Counted from the first letter of the stretch, positions 21,654-33,296 are shown. The stretch: 64,000 nt of DNA from Lineus longissimus (GCF_910592395.1 NC_088310.1:13461501-13525500); one strand, 5' to 3'. Numbers and translations are program-made. The notes: generated from the sequence alone by a model not told the origin.

Positions 21654-22312
21654 GACTCTGATAATTCGTTTTCCGACGACAGGTGCTCTGAGGATTTGAT
21701 TGTGAATGCGCAGGGTCGTCGTCTCCTTAACTTATGTGACTCATGCGGCTTGTCAATTGTAAATGGAGGAACAAACCCCGATAACGGAAAATTCACTTGC
21801 TTTACGCATAATGGCAGGAGCGTTGTCGATTATCTCCTCGTTTATCATAGTAGCATAAGTGTCGTAGAGTCATTCAAAGTGGGTGATCCAAACACAGTGT
21901 CCAACCATGCCCCGATTAGCTGTACCATTGCTAGTGTTAATGCTGAAGCTGCCATTCCTACCAACCATACTCGCATTTCGCATAATCGATTGTCATGGAA
22001 CAATGCACACGCTAACGAGTTTAAAAATGACTTGGAGAACGCAATAGACAAACTTACAAAAGATCTACAGCCCATACCGGCGAATGAATTGGGAGTAAAT
22101 CAGTCTGTAGAACTCGTTACCTCAACATTACAGTCAATTGGGGATAAATATTTTTCTCAAGAAGTGTTCTTTCGTGATCCCGCTAGGAAACACTCCCAAC
22201 CGTGGTTCAAACGTGAATGTTATGATAAAATGAAATGCTACAAGGCCGCGCTAAATGTGTACAAAAGGAGCCGGTCTAGGCCCGACTATGAACTTCTAGT
22301 GTCTAAGAATGA
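21654..22312 (+). pseudogene. LINE ORF2, endonuclease C-terminal part
   Basis: This resumes the LINE frame after Harbinger-1. It encodes DDRCSEDLIVNAQGRRLL, CDSCGLSIVNGG, GKFTCFTHNGRSVVDYLL and SNHAPISC. The last two blocks are the C-terminal catalytic signatures of APE endonucleases; the final Ser-Asp-His is Ser-Asn-His here. The RT linker (PWFKRECYDKMKCYKAALN) begins near 22198. The frame is cut near 22313 by a satellite-bearing repeat and resumes at 23797. Confidence 0.85.
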
Positions 22313-22499
22313 AACGGCCAGGGGCCATTGTGCTCACCGTATACATCTTTTAGTAGGCAGGATCATGCTTAGTTTAGAGGTGAATATGGTGAACACAATC
22401 AGGCATGAAAACTTTTTTTAGATGTGTATTGATGTCAAGTAATAAGACAGGGCAGTATATATAAGTTTATGATCCAACCAATAATTGTCTATGACATCA

Positions 22500-23640
22500 A
22501 CAAGATCAATATCGTGTGATTGCTAAGAGTCCCTGCAATAAAAAATTCATCGAAAAAAAGTCATTAATAAGCGAGATATTGCACGTCCAACTTTTTCAGT
22601 TTTGACCCACTGGTGGCCAAATCAAGAATCAGATCAGGCCAAAATTCGGTGTCAGAGATTATCTGATGTAGGGGGTTACATGTACCAACTTTCAAGTTCA
22701 TAGCTTCAGCAGTTAAAAAACGTGCCATAGTTACACTCTAATGGCCAATTTACGCCATTTGACCTCTGTGACCTAGAAAAGGAGGTCAAATCCAAAAATC
22801 GTAGGACATGTGGTGTATCCTTGCTAGAAGTCCCTGCCATTAAAATATTATCGAAAACAATAAGCAAGATATTGCACTTCTTCCTTTTTCCATTATGGCC
22901 CCCTGGTGGCCGAATAAAGAATCAGATCAGGCTAAAATTCGGCATCCAAGGTTATCTGATGTAGGGGGTTATATGCACCAAGTTTCAAGTTCATAGCTTT
23001 ACTGGTTAAGAAACGTGCCATAGTTTACACTCTAACGGCCAATTTACGCCATATGACCTCTGTGACCTTGAAAAGTGGGTCAAATTAAAAACCCGTAGGA
23101 CATGTGATGTATTCTTCCTAAGAGTACCTACCATAAAAAGGTTATCGAAAACAAGTCACTTATAAGCGAGATATCACACTTTTTAGATTTCCACTTTTGG
23201 CCCCCTGGTGGCAAAGTTGAGAATCAGATCAAACTGAAATTCAGCACCAGAGGCTATGTGATATAGGGGGTTATATGTACCAAGTTTCAAGTTCATAGCT
23301 TTAGTGGTTAAGAAACGTGCCATAGTTTACACTCTAATGGCCAATTTACGCCATATGACCTCTGTGACCTTGAAAAGTAGATCAAATTAAAAACCCGTAT
23401 GATATAAGATGTATATTTGCTATGAGTACCTACAACACAAGTTTCATCGAAAACAAGTCACTAATAAGCGAGATATCACTATTTTTAGATATCGACATTT
23501 GGCCCCCTGGTGGCCAAGTTGAGAATCAGATCGGACCGAAATTCAGTGTCAGAGGTCACCTGACCTAGGGGGTGCTGTGTACAAAGTTTCAAGTTCATAG
23601 CCCTAGCGGTTAAGAAACGTCCCACTGTTTTTGAAATAGG
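22500..23640. repeat. ~298-bp tandem repeat, about four copies
   Basis: The word GCGAGATAT or its variant recurs near 22570, 22868, 23167 and 23467, giving a period of about 298 bp. Copies diverge by point changes and small indels, so the array is not recent. Confidence 0.85.
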
Positions 23641-23642
23641 AT

Positions 23643-23755
23643 ACGACGACGGACGACGGACGACGGACGACGGACGGACGGACGACGGACGACGGACGAC
23701 GGACGACGGACGACGGACGACGGACGACGGACGACGACGACGGACGACGGACACT
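23643..23755. repeat. GACGACGGA-type microsatellite
   Basis: A nearly pure run of GACGACG and GACG units about 110 bp long. Long minus-strand open frames across it (Arg-Pro-Ser-Ser-Val repeats) are by-products of the repeat. Confidence 0.95.
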
Positions 23756-23796
23756 GCGGTATTACATAGACTCCCCAACGGTGAGCCAAAAAGGAG

Positions 23797-26182
23797 TTTA
23801 AGCAATGTACAAGAAGGTGAAAGCGCAATTACCTAAATGGCGTGTCTCTTCCAATGCAGGAGCTGAAAAAACGCAATCCTAGGAAGTTTTATAAAATCCT
23901 GAAAGGGAAAGAGGTCAGCCCTCGCAGCACGCTGGTCGCTAATGAGTTTTATGACTACTTCCGGAAACAGGATGCTGACCTTTATTTTGAAAATGTCGAA
24001 GTAGAAAACGATATAGCGGCAAACATATCTAACCTAGTTGACACGCCCGAGCTGTCCTTAGATTATGTCATCGGTGATGCTGAGATCCTTCGCGCCATCT
24101 CTAAGTTGAATAGGAATAAGGCCCCCGCGGAAGACAGTATCTTAAACGAATATATCCTCGAAAACAAGGCTAAGTTATTACCGGTCTTGAATAAGTTATT
24201 CAACCTCGTGTTCTCTGTATGTACCTACCCAAAGCTTTGGAGCAATGCTGTTATTGTGCCGTTACATAAAAAGAACGATGCCAATGAGGCTTCTAGCTAT
24301 CGTGGTATCTCTCTTATTAGTAATTTAGGCAAATTACTTACATCCGTGCTAAACGCCCGGCTTATGAACTGGTCTCAAGAACAAAACCTGCTTGACGATG
24401 GTCAGTTTGGTTTTAGACCCGGACTTGGTACAATCGATGCAGCGTTCACACTTAGGAGTATGGTGGAGCAGTCTTTCAATAGAAAGGAACGGTTGTACTG
24501 TACTGTTTCGTCGACTACTCACGCGCGTTTGACTCTGTGTACAAAAAAGGTCTATTGCATAAGCTTATGAAATATGGTCTGAAAGGCAAAATGCTCGGTA
24601 TCTTAAATTCCATGCAAAAGTGTTTGTGTTCAAAGGTCAGGTGGAATGGTGAACTGAGTAATGAGTTCACCAGTGTTACTGGTCTCCAACAAGGTGAAAC
24701 GCTGTCTCCTCTGTTGTTTTCTTTATTCACCGCAGATCTAAATGATTTTCTAGAAGAACGTGCCGGTGTAACATCTGTGGTTGTTCCCCATGTGTCAGTG
24801 TTTCCAAACAATAGGCAGCTAGAGAGACCACGACTTTTCAATAGGGGGGATACACAGAAAAACTTGTCAATCTATTTTTGAGCGTTCCCAAACAATGAGG
24901 GGAAACACTCAAAAACAGAAACACTCAAAAACATTACACCGGTGTGTCGGGTGGTTTTAAGATTGGTCCAAACCGGATCTGTTGTATAATGTATGCAGAC
25001 GACACAGTTTTGGTTTCGAGATCGGCCGCTTGTCTACAAAAGCAATTGGACGCTCTCCATGAGTATTGCTCAATGTGGGGCCTATCTGTCAACCTGAGTA
25101 AAACGAAGACAGTGGTTTTTAGGAAGAATGGTCGAGTTAGCGCCAACGATGCGTTCTATTTCAATAATGGCCTAGTGGAAAATGTTGACGAATTCGAATA
25201 TCTGGGAGTCCGTTTTAAATACAACTTGAACTTCAATGTCGCAATTAATCGCATGGTAGAACGTGGTCAGCGTAGCTGCTATCTGCTTCTTGAAAGGTTG
25301 AGTAAATTCAACCTCAGCATTCGGGATACTTGCTCACTGTTCGACACCTATCTTGTGAGTACCATGAGTTATGGGTGCGAAGTCTGGGGCAGCAGTAAAT
25401 GGAGCCAACTAGAAACTCTACACATGAAATTTTGTAAGCGTTTACTGAGTGTCCCCAAATCGTGTAATAACAGTGTTTGCTATGGGGAATTAGGTAGGTA
25501 CCCAATTTGGGTAAGATGTCAGCTGGCAATATTAGCATATTGGCAAAAGTTGATATCGACTGTTCACCCACTGCTAAGGTCTTTGTTTATGTCATTACGT
25601 GCTTCTGCTGATTTAGGTAAAACCAACTGGTGCAGTAATATAAAGTCTATTCTTAACAGGTTAGGTGCGTCCAATTTATGGCTTGCAAACAACGCCGGTG
25701 ATAGGAACTATGTGTTAAAATTCCTTGAAATAAGGACCAAGGACCTTTTTTTACAGGAGTGGCGTAGCACTTTATTTAATTCTCGTAAGCTACAATTGTA
25801 TAAAGATTTAGTCTCTCCAGTTTTTGGATTACATAAGTATCTTGATTGTTCTAATTACAAGCATTTTAAATAGTTAACAAGATACAGAACTTCTACCCAC
25901 TCCCTCATGATTGAGGCTGGGAGACACCAAGGCATACCCAGAGAAAACCGTTTTTGTGAATTTTGTTATGATATCATTGAAGACGAATATCATTTTTTCC
26001 TACAATGTCCAAAATACGATGTACCGCGGCAACGCTTTATTAAACCCTTCTATGCAGCACATCCAAATATGTATAAATTGTCATGTCTTTTAAATTGCTC
26101 AAGCAAAAGTCAAACCTCTAATCTTGTCAAATACGTACAGGAGGCAGAACGTATCCGTGTTGCATGCAACATGCACTGCTAG
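23797..26182 (+). pseudogene. LINE ORF2, reverse transcriptase and CCHC end
   Basis: RT resumes at 23797 with LKKRNPRKFYKILKG near 23865. Blocks in order: LWSNAVIVPLHKK, SYRGISLISNLGKLL, GQFGFRPGLGT, FVDYSRAFDSVYKKGLL (catalytic A), GLQQGETLSPLLFSL, CCIMYADDTVLVS (catalytic YADD near 24990-25005) and KTKTVVF. The C-terminal region has CEFCYDIIEDEYHFFLQC near 25950-26010, a CCHC-type motif. Lesions: a TGA near 23817, a frameshift near 24500 next to a TACTG repeat, a MITE at 24767-24938 and a TAG at 25871-25873. The protein is therefore not made, although the catalytic Asp pair is preserved. Confidence 0.88.
24767..24938. mobile_element. 172-bp MITE inside the LINE RT
   Basis: Begins TGTAACATCTGTGG and ends with the imperfect complement (AAACATTACA), flanked by the 4-bp duplication CCGG at 24763-24766 and 24939-24942. 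The LINE frame returns to register when the insert and one CCGG are removed. Further inverted words (GTGTTTCC near 24800, GGAAACAC near 24900) support a stem. No coding capacity. Superfamily not assigned. Confidence 0.8.
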
Positions 26183-26341
26183 TTCTGTCTTTCTTTACTT
26201 TATCGTTCGTATTTCACCATTTTCTTGTCAACCTTCCTCTACCCCCAGCTGTGTTTATACCGTCTGTCATCTTGTAATTTCTTGTAATTTTTGTGTTGAA
26301 ATTTCCTCTGTAATCACTACAAACTATTAGTTTATGTGAAT

Positions 26342-26368
26342 AAAGCTATTATTATTATTATTATTATA
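26342..26368 (+). repeat. ATT microsatellite, LINE 3' tail
   Basis: AATAAAG at 26338-26344 is followed by about seven ATT units. This kind of end replaces a poly-A tail in several jockey-superfamily LINEs. Confidence 0.8.
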
Positions 26369-26758
26369 ATTCACCAAAAAAGATGGCCAATTTAACCTCC
26401 CTGTTCCTGCCTGTAGTCACCTTTAACCAATTAGGGGATCAGTCCAACGATAAAGATAAAAAGAAATCCATTAGCCACACAGGCGCATATAGCTGATGGT
26501 TTTACCAATGACTTTTTTGATTCATTTATTCATTAAATTGAAAGAGCTTTCCGGACAGCTTCTTAAGATATAATAACCAAACTGTTCTAAAAATGCCACG
26601 TTCTTGTTTGTATAACTCTACCAATAGCCCCGAAAATTATAAGAATAGACACGGATAAAGTTTGGAAAAAGGGAATTAAGGAGTCTATACCTCAGTTAAC
26701 AGCTGTAGGGGGGGACATAACATTACATTCGATTTATCTAAAAATGAAAATAGAGTGT
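26369..26758. other. Non-coding interval
   Basis: No open frame with recognisable content and no repeat structure seen between the LINE tail and the tRNA-like sequence. Confidence 0.5.
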
Positions 26759-26837
26759 GGCCCAGGATGGACTCGAACCCATGACTGTGGAACCTTTCAA
26801 CATCCGGTCAAAGATTCACAGTGCTACCGTCTGGGCC
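26759..26837 (-). ncRNA. tRNA-like sequence (possible tRNA pseudogene or SINE head)
   Basis: Read on the minus strand, the 79-nt segment starts GGCCCAG and ends CTGGGCC, a perfect 7-bp acceptor-like stem. It has a perfect B box, GGTTCGAGTCC, at the expected distance from the 3' end. The D arm and anticodon arm do not fold well, and the T stem has mismatches, so this is not a confident functional tRNA. It could be a degenerate tRNA or the Pol III head of a tRNA-derived SINE. No SINE body or tail was identified nearby. Confidence 0.4.
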
Positions 26838-26944
26838 AACGATTATCTTCCTCGAAGAGCCATCACAAATCGTCATAAGACAGCATTACATGACTTAATT
26901 TCGCAGTTCGTCACACTTGAATACACTCGATATAAATTTTGAGG

Positions 26945-27420
26945 CCTACAATACCAGAGGCTATCACTGGCTTCTCGCTCTGTTTGAGGGCCCTTAGCAG
27001 TACTCAAGGAGGCGTGGACAGAGGAAGCGCGCGCAATGCGACGAAAACATCGTCGAGTATGTTTTAAAAGCTCGGGAGAAACTAGCATCAATGACCGAGG
27101 TGGTGCAAGGACATGTGGCAAAGGTCCAGAAGAAACATAAGACATGGTATGATACGACGGCGAGAGGAGGGAAGTATGAGGTTGGGGATGAAGTACTAGT
27201 CTTGCTTCCCAGCGCTTCAAGTAAGTTATAGGCCACTTGGCAAGGGCCATTCATAAGTATCCGCAGTTGATTTCGAAGTCGACATGCGTGGGAAAAGAAA
27301 GAAGTTATGTATATTTCATTTCAACTTATTACGACCCTGGAAGAATCGGGACAAGCTTGCATTCTATGCAAAAGCCTACGTCCTCACGGTGGAATACCGT
27401 AGCGGTTTAGCTACCACTAT
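26945..27420 (+). pseudogene. Gypsy integrase C-terminal relic
   Basis: Plus-strand pieces in changing frames read ITGFS near 26965, then PLAVLKEAWTEEARAMRRK near 26990-27045, LKAREKLASMTEVVQGHVAK near 27063-27125, HKTWYDTTARGG, YEVGDEVLVLLPSAS near 27177-27215, a TAG, then ATWQGPF. This is the end of a Ty3/Gypsy integrase core and its barrel tail. A segment between the GFS and PLAV blocks is deleted. It is most like the tail of a chromodomain-less Gypsy lineage and differs in sequence from the Gmr1-like copy at 6.5 kb. No LTRs were found around it. Confidence 0.75.
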
Positions 27421-29095
27421 GTAGAGCGAACTTCCGTTCTGTCATGATTTTCAAGGTACCACATATGTTTACAATTTTCGGCAAGTTCCTGTTGTTTAAT
27501 CCGGTTCTGCTTTTTATGCATACATCATCGGTTGTTGTAGTTTACATCAGTATGCCCATGCGGATGTAACTTCGAGAAACGGAGCTAATATTCACGTTGA
27601 AAGGTGAAAAATTCATGATGTTCAAAGACATCATTTTATGGCGAAACCTCTCGATTGACGCCATTCTTGCAAGTAGCAAGTAATATGCATTTCGCATTGC
27701 GGAGATACAGCGTAAAATATCTTGACTTCATGAACATGTACGGTGTTTAGCGATGCTACTGTACACTGGTTTAGCAATATAACACACTGAAAGTATACGG
27801 GTTGTATGGTCCAACGTTTAAAAGTTATTTATCCACCTGATTCTGCCTTTGTTACACTATACACAACGATATTTTTGTTAATCTGTTAGCCTCAGGAAGC
27901 GGTACGAGATATATATCTTGTATGTCCGAGATAACATTTACGCGGTCTTTGTAGGGATTTTTGGTAATTTATATCCCTTAACTAGTAGTGTTCTCTATTG
28001 GTGAGACGATGAAGCACTTATTCTGCGGCCATGTGGGTGGGGTAGTAGGACACTCGTGTAGGTTAGCCCTATGGGCCTAGGCTTACGCAGAGTCTTTCTA
28101 TAGACTCTGGCTTACGTAAATGACGGACCGGACGACGCAAGAGATGATACAGTACCGGCGTCTCCATGGTTTTAGGTTGACCCTCCCACATGTTGGAGCG
28201 GATTAGTGGTCCCCATTGCAGCTGGCAGCATGGCGAGGAGGAGGGGGGTACCCAGTGGGTAATGGGCTACCCTGTAGTAGGACACTTGGGCCGATTAACC
28301 CAAGGCCTAGGCTTACGCAATGATCGACGCCGCAATTGAGAAAGTACCCGTAGAAGTAGAAAATGTCCCCTGGAAAAAGTGTCCCTTCGTAGTGTATTCT
28401 GCCTTTTGGTTATATAGGGGCCATGACTGTTTTAGGTTGACCCTCCCACATTTTGGAGGGGTTTATGAATGAATACTACAGCTGGCATCAGCGGTTTTCT
28501 GAGCGGGGGGGGGGGGGGGCTGATAGGCCTATAAACGTGTATTTCATACAGATGGACGGGATTTAGGGGGACCGCCCCCCCCCCCCATCTTTGAAATTGA
28601 CCTTGAAAATTGAGGATCTTAGAACAACTTTTGGATAATTGAACATGAATTGGCCATGCCCGGCCCACCGCCCCTCCCTTTTCTCGTCCAAAACTTGGCC
28701 GGGATCTGCCCCTATCCCCGCTCACCCCTTGGGTGGGACAGTAGGCCTACATGCGTAGGCCTATCCAGGGCTACATCCCACATCCCTGCCAGGGAGAACA
28801 CCAACTGTTAATATTCGTCCCGACATTACTCGCACAGGAACAACTAAAACGTTACAAGGCCGACGCGTGTTTAGTCCGTTTGTCCTACAGAAACGGCGTT
28901 TTGCGGGAAAGGGCGAATTCGCCCTAAGCGCTTGCGCATCTTTGATTGGAGATTGTAAATGTTTGTATTATATTCATCCGCGATAAGATTTAGCAACTTA
29001 TTCTCAGTTGATTCGTCCCGGGTGCGATGCCTAATAAACCGAAAGTGATTTTGATACTGTCGTCATCAAAACCCACTATCATATATCCATCAACA
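27421..29095. other. Non-coding interval with a diverged ~250-bp duplication
   Basis: Two related segments start near 28043 and 28275 (TAGTAGGACAC, GGCCTAGGCTTACGCA, TTTTAGGTTGACCCTCCCACA, GCAGCTGGCA or ACAGCTGGCA), with a weaker echo near 28735. Homopolymers occur at 28505-28519 (G) and 28575-28587 (C). No gene is seen. Confidence 0.6.
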
Positions 29096-29129
29096 AGTTT
29101 TTCTGAACCTGCTGGACACGACGAATGTA

Positions 29130-29305
29130 GGTAAAATAGGTACAGGCAAATTAGGGACGGGTAAAACAGGTACGGTAAAATAGGTACGAGGTAGAATAGG
29201 TACGGGTAAAGTAGGTACAGGTAAATTAGGTATGGGTAAATTAGGTATGGGTAAAATAGGTACTAGGTAAAATAGGTACTGGGTAAAATAGGTACACAAA
29301 AAAGA
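29130..29305 (+). repeat. 14-bp minisatellite, forward array
   Basis: About 11-12 variants of GGTAAAATAGGTAC in tandem. The reverse complement forms arrays at 29958-30018 and 33297-33405, so the arrays face each other. Confidence 0.9.
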
Positions 29306-29315
29306 GAAACTAGGT

Positions 29316-29957
29316 AATATAAAGGTATGATCATATATTTTTATCATGATTCTTTTATTTCTGATTTTATCAATGCTTATTGAAAGAGTTCTCTTAATGA
29401 TTACTTTTTACTTTTTATGGGAAAAAAATCATGCACTTCAGATAAGTTTAAGTAAGTTCAATACTATATTTTGCCTTCGTTGTTACCACTTGTCGTTGTC
29501 ACCAAAAAAACTCTCAATTCAACATATAAAAAACCCCAGGAACCCAACCCCAGACTTGAAACCTAAGAAGCCATATGATCATTTAAGAAGAACTTTTCCC
29601 CTCTGTTATTTTTGATGAGACATAGAAAATATTGAGGCCATACCAAGCTGTTGGAAACCATACAAAAGCAGAAAAAAGCAGGTGCACTCTTGCTGTTCTA
29701 CCAGACAAATCTATTTTTCTAACAACAATCAATCATAGTTACTTAGCAACAGTTAATCATATAGTTGGTAGTGATATCACCACCAGAAAAAAACAACAAT
29801 CACTAGAGAATTATTTCAATAACAAGCATTAATTAGCACTCCAAGTAATTAATTAAAACAAAATTATCATAAAGTGAACCCTTTCAATAAGCTCAATTAG
29901 CATTGAAGAAGTGAAAAATTTAAAAAATCAGGAAACTCAGATAAAATTTTGTGATTG
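29316..29957. other. AT-rich loop between inverted minisatellites
   Basis: AT-rich sequence without a recognised protein; frames at 29346-29615 and 29632-29832 look like chance. Both edges carry AGAGAAACT and its complement beside the minisatellite, so the flanks are inverted repeats of at least 30 bp. Confidence 0.55.
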
Positions 29958-30018
29958 TACCTATTTTACCCAGTTTCTCTTTTTTGTGTACCTATTTTAC
30001 CCGTTCCTATTTTACCCA
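29958..30018 (-). repeat. 14-bp minisatellite, inverted array
   Basis: Three to four GTACCTATTTTACC units, complementary to the 29130 array, with CAGTTTCTCTTTTTTGTG mirrored at the left array's inner edge (29289-29312). Confidence 0.9.
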
Positions 30019-33000
30019 GAGTTTTCGGAACAAGCTGGGTTTGGTTATTTGAGCTTATTTAGTAAGGAGCAGTGAGTTTGGCCATATGGAGGGTGTTCTC
30101 GACTTGTAGGGTTGTATTTGTGGGTTTGGGGTGGCAATGGACGATGGTTTTTCTCTTGTGGTGATCATAGGGCTTTAATGATGTGAAGACTGATGTGGTA
30201 CCGCTGCCTGCTAGGTGGTGTCACCTGCATGAATGCAGCATACCTGAAAGTTCAATGCCTTCTTTCCCATCCCACCTCTAGAATCCTGTGAAGATGACGT
30301 GAGAATGGTTGTCGTTGGATTTTCAGAAACATGATATTCTAAGGCGATTGAGTGATACATGTTTGTGTTTTTGGTGTCATGTTTTGCCGGGTACCAGCAG
30401 AGGTGAATTGGGACTGTCATTACTGTCCTTGCACCTTTTTATTGTCTAGGAGTGTTGGAGAAGTCCCTGATTTTGGAATGAAATGTTATCTGTCCAGTTG
30501 TTGTTTGAGAACTAGCTAATTTGTATAAGAAGTGGAGGGGACTTTTCACAATGAGAATGTGATAGAATGGTAAAGGAATTGTATAGAGCAAGTGTGGGAG
30601 CGCTTGTCGTCAAGCCTGTGGCGGAAATAACATCGTAAGTATTCAGTTTTGGGGAGAAGGTGCCCTGTGAAAAATAACGTATGGCTCAAAACCTAAGAGG
30701 TATACAGCACATGTAAAGTGATTTAAGGTTATATGAGTTGATTAGGAGCTGTTTATACTGACATTCAGTTTTGTTGTAGAGTTTGTAAAAAGGGAAAGTT
30801 TTATTTGGACAGTTTGAGGTTTGGATGCATTGCTTATGAAGGCAATGCGCCCTCTCACTTTGTGCTGCAGATGTTAAATGGATGAAGCGGATACAAGTTG
30901 ATTGGTTCTGTTTGTACTCACATTCAGATAGAAATGTCGTGGAATATCGGACAGTTGTGGTTGACGAGAAGAAGGATGCATTGATGTGATTTTGTCCCTG
31001 CTGCATTTGGGCACTGGAATGTGCTGTATGCACTGACGTCATAATTGCAAGAAGTTTGGTGCATGTCATTTTGTGGAACTTTCTGGCATGAAACATTGCA
31101 CTTGTGAATGCATCCTGTCTCATACAGAGCCCGCCTCTGTCGCTAAGGACACAACAGACGACTGAGGCCTTGTGGACATTTCCATTGCGTATATGTCATG
31201 AACTGCAAGAATGAAGTTGTGTTGAACACTGGATGATAGCTTCAGCACTGATATTGCTATGACATTTGCTGGAGAAGGTGATATAATGCTCGGGTCATGG
31301 CAAATGTCATGTATTGCACACGAATCTGACTTCCAATGATGAATGGAGTGTACCAAAAAGTTGAAGTGATGGGATGAGAGGACACACCAGGCCTACAGAT
31401 ATTTGAACTGAGATGAGAAGGTATCCGCATAACCACCAGGTGGCAATTGCACTTTTATTTTAGGAACTTGGAAGTTCTATAATGATGAAACAATGAATCC
31501 AATTTGTCAGAATTCTTCATAATCATGCCAAGCAGCATGATTTTGGCCTTGGAGGCCTTTTGGAGGGTTCACCTGTTAACTTCAAAGTCACAAGTGTGCT
31601 ACAAGCACCCGTTTAGGGCATTTCTTCCTGAAAATGTGACTGATACTTCTTAGTTTAATATCAAGTGTGAGTGGATTGGGATAACATTCGTCTTCCAATG
31701 AGCATTTCGTAGTTAATTTGGAGTGGCTGGATAAGGGGTCAGTAAAAGAGTAAGTCGGTTTGTATAGGATAGTAGATGGTTTTTGGATATCGGAAATTTT
31801 GAAAAGGCATTTTCACAAAGAGGCCAAGTTTTTGTAATATCAAATCATAACCAAAAGCATTCAAAATACATGAATGATAAACATTGGAAGACATGCACGA
31901 ATTCAAAAGAACCCTCACAGGATTACTCTTCTTTTACAAACAAAGCCTCGTCTTCCGGTAGAAGTGTAACACCATGTACAATGCGTGGTATGGTTGAATT
32001 TCACTTCCTACCTGGACACAAGGCCTATTTGAAATTGACCACCATGTTACATGACCAAGGCCTAGCCTATGTATCCAGGACACGTGTGACATTTGAGTCC
32101 ATAGTTTACATGGTTTAGACAGGAGCAGATTGCGGTTTTTGAAAAAGTTGTTCTAAGATGCTCAAATTTCATATTCAATTTCAAAAAATTTTTACATAGT
32201 AGGGGGGCCGGGCCCGGGTCGGCATGCGCCCATGGCCATGGACTGTGAATGTTTAGCAAGAGACAAGAATTTGTTTTCTTTATCCACAAAGGGCTGGATT
32301 TCATATCACGGACTGCTGACAAGGCATAGCCTACATACATGTACATGTAGCATGGCCATGGGGCATGGCTAGTGTGTAAGGCATAGCCTACATATATGTA
32401 CATGTAGCATGGCCATGGGGCATGGCTAGTGTGTAGTGAGTTTCTCCCTGTTTGGAGCCACTACGCTACTAAAATATCACAACCCAGGGCCCCCAAGAAA
32501 AAGATGGTGCATCTTATCACTTCTCAAAACATGGGGAAAAGTAATGTAAACTGTGTCATAACTAGCCGAGACTGTGACAGGGAAACCGGCGCGACAGCAT
32601 GCATGTTGTAGGCATGATACCGTATGCATATACGTAGGTCAGGTGTACATCATGTATGTAGGCGACCAAATCATGAAATGAGCAGAGTGGATGCCGGTCG
32701 GGCCTAGGCCCACACTAGTACTACTTACTTGACTTCAAGCTCGGTGTCATTAATTACTACAAGCCGCCCAAAGAATACACAAGCATTCCTAATGGCTTAT
32801 GTCACTTGAAACATGGGTCTTTCCACAAACTTACCAGTTACAAGGCGCAAACACCGAAAGTACCGGCAGCCGTGGCTGTCATATTTTACCGCACGATGAC
32901 ATGAGCATACACGTGCATACACGAGGTGTACAACGTCATAAAATCGTGTGTGGTGCAACGTCACAAAATTGTGCAATGTCTGCGTCGTCATCGGATCTTG

Positions 33001-33296
33001 CTAAAAATTATCAGTTCACAATTTCGGACGCGTCATCAGTTTTGATATTCACCGATAAAATCCTTTTTTTCTTCTAAGTCAAATTTCGTCCGCGCTCCTT
33101 TTCACCGTAAACTACCTTGAAAATTATTTTGCTAACTATTCCATGCGGTTAAACCGATTGGAGCGGGTGCTATCATAGATAACTGGAGGTCGAAATCCAC
33201 AACCAGGAATATGACTTATGAAACCATTTGAAGCGGTCCGCAAAAGCCTTCGTCGTGAGGTGGTGCCGCCTGTCGGCGGTTCCGGGACCATTGCGT
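30019..33296. other. Non-coding interval
   Basis: No coding sequence recognised on either strand. Diverged words repeat near 30740 and 30890 (GTTGATTGG or GTTGATTAGG with CTGTTT and ACATTCAG). A 58-bp direct duplication lies at 32322-32436. The stretch sits between minisatellite arrays that face one another. Confidence 0.5.
32322..32436. repeat. Tandem duplication, ~58 bp x 2
   Basis: GCATAGCCTACATA, TGTACATGTAGCATGGCC and GGGGCATGGCTAGTGTGTA occur twice in the same order with almost no change. Confidence 0.9.

Larger units (their letters stand above)
22314..23793. mobile_element. Helitron/pearl-like non-autonomous repeat with satellite core
   Basis: This insertion splits the LINE between two in-frame segments. 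Its body is a tandem array of about four ~298-bp units (22500-23640), each with TAATAAGCGAGATAT, GGCCCCCTGGTGGC and TTTCAAGTTCATAGC. It is followed by a GACGACGGA microsatellite (23643-23755) and a terminal stretch CTCCCCAACGGTGAGCC. The ends share the word GCTCACCGT in inverted order (near 22331 and 23778). Elements with a tandem core, an ACGG-type microsatellite and a terminal hairpin are common in marine invertebrates and often related to Helitrons. Borders are inferred from the LINE frame, within a few bases. Confidence 0.65.
16518..26368 (+). mobile_element. LINE (jockey/CR1-L2-like) split by three insertions
   Basis: A non-LTR retrotransposon copy with ORF1 (16518-17501), endonuclease (17530-18050 and 21654-22312), reverse transcriptase with a C-terminal CCHC motif (23797-26182), and a 3' end in AATAAA plus an ATT microsatellite (26340-26368). 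It is interrupted by Harbinger-1 (18051-21650), a satellite-bearing Helitron/pearl-like repeat (about 22314-23793) and a 172-bp MITE (24767-24938). Without these the copy is roughly 4.6 kb. Stops and shifts show that it is dead. The exact 5' end and target duplication were not found. The clade is inferred from the ORF1 plus APE endonuclease plus CCHC layout and the microsatellite tail. Confidence 0.85.

Noticed and set aside
23485-23828. Minus-strand open frames rich in Arg-Pro-Ser-Ser-Val
   Set aside because: They are translations of the GACGACGGA microsatellite and its flanks, with no start context or splice support.
28898-28918. GGGCGAATTCGCCC palindrome resembling the EcoRI flank of a TA-cloning vector
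   Set aside because: Only about 17 bp match and no further vector sequence lies beside it; probably a chance palindrome, though contamination screening would settle it.
29090-29347. Minus-strand frame with Pro-Val-Leu-Pro repeats
   Set aside because: It is a translation of the 14-bp minisatellite; the same peptide theme recurs wherever the array is (for example 33228-33425 on the other strand).
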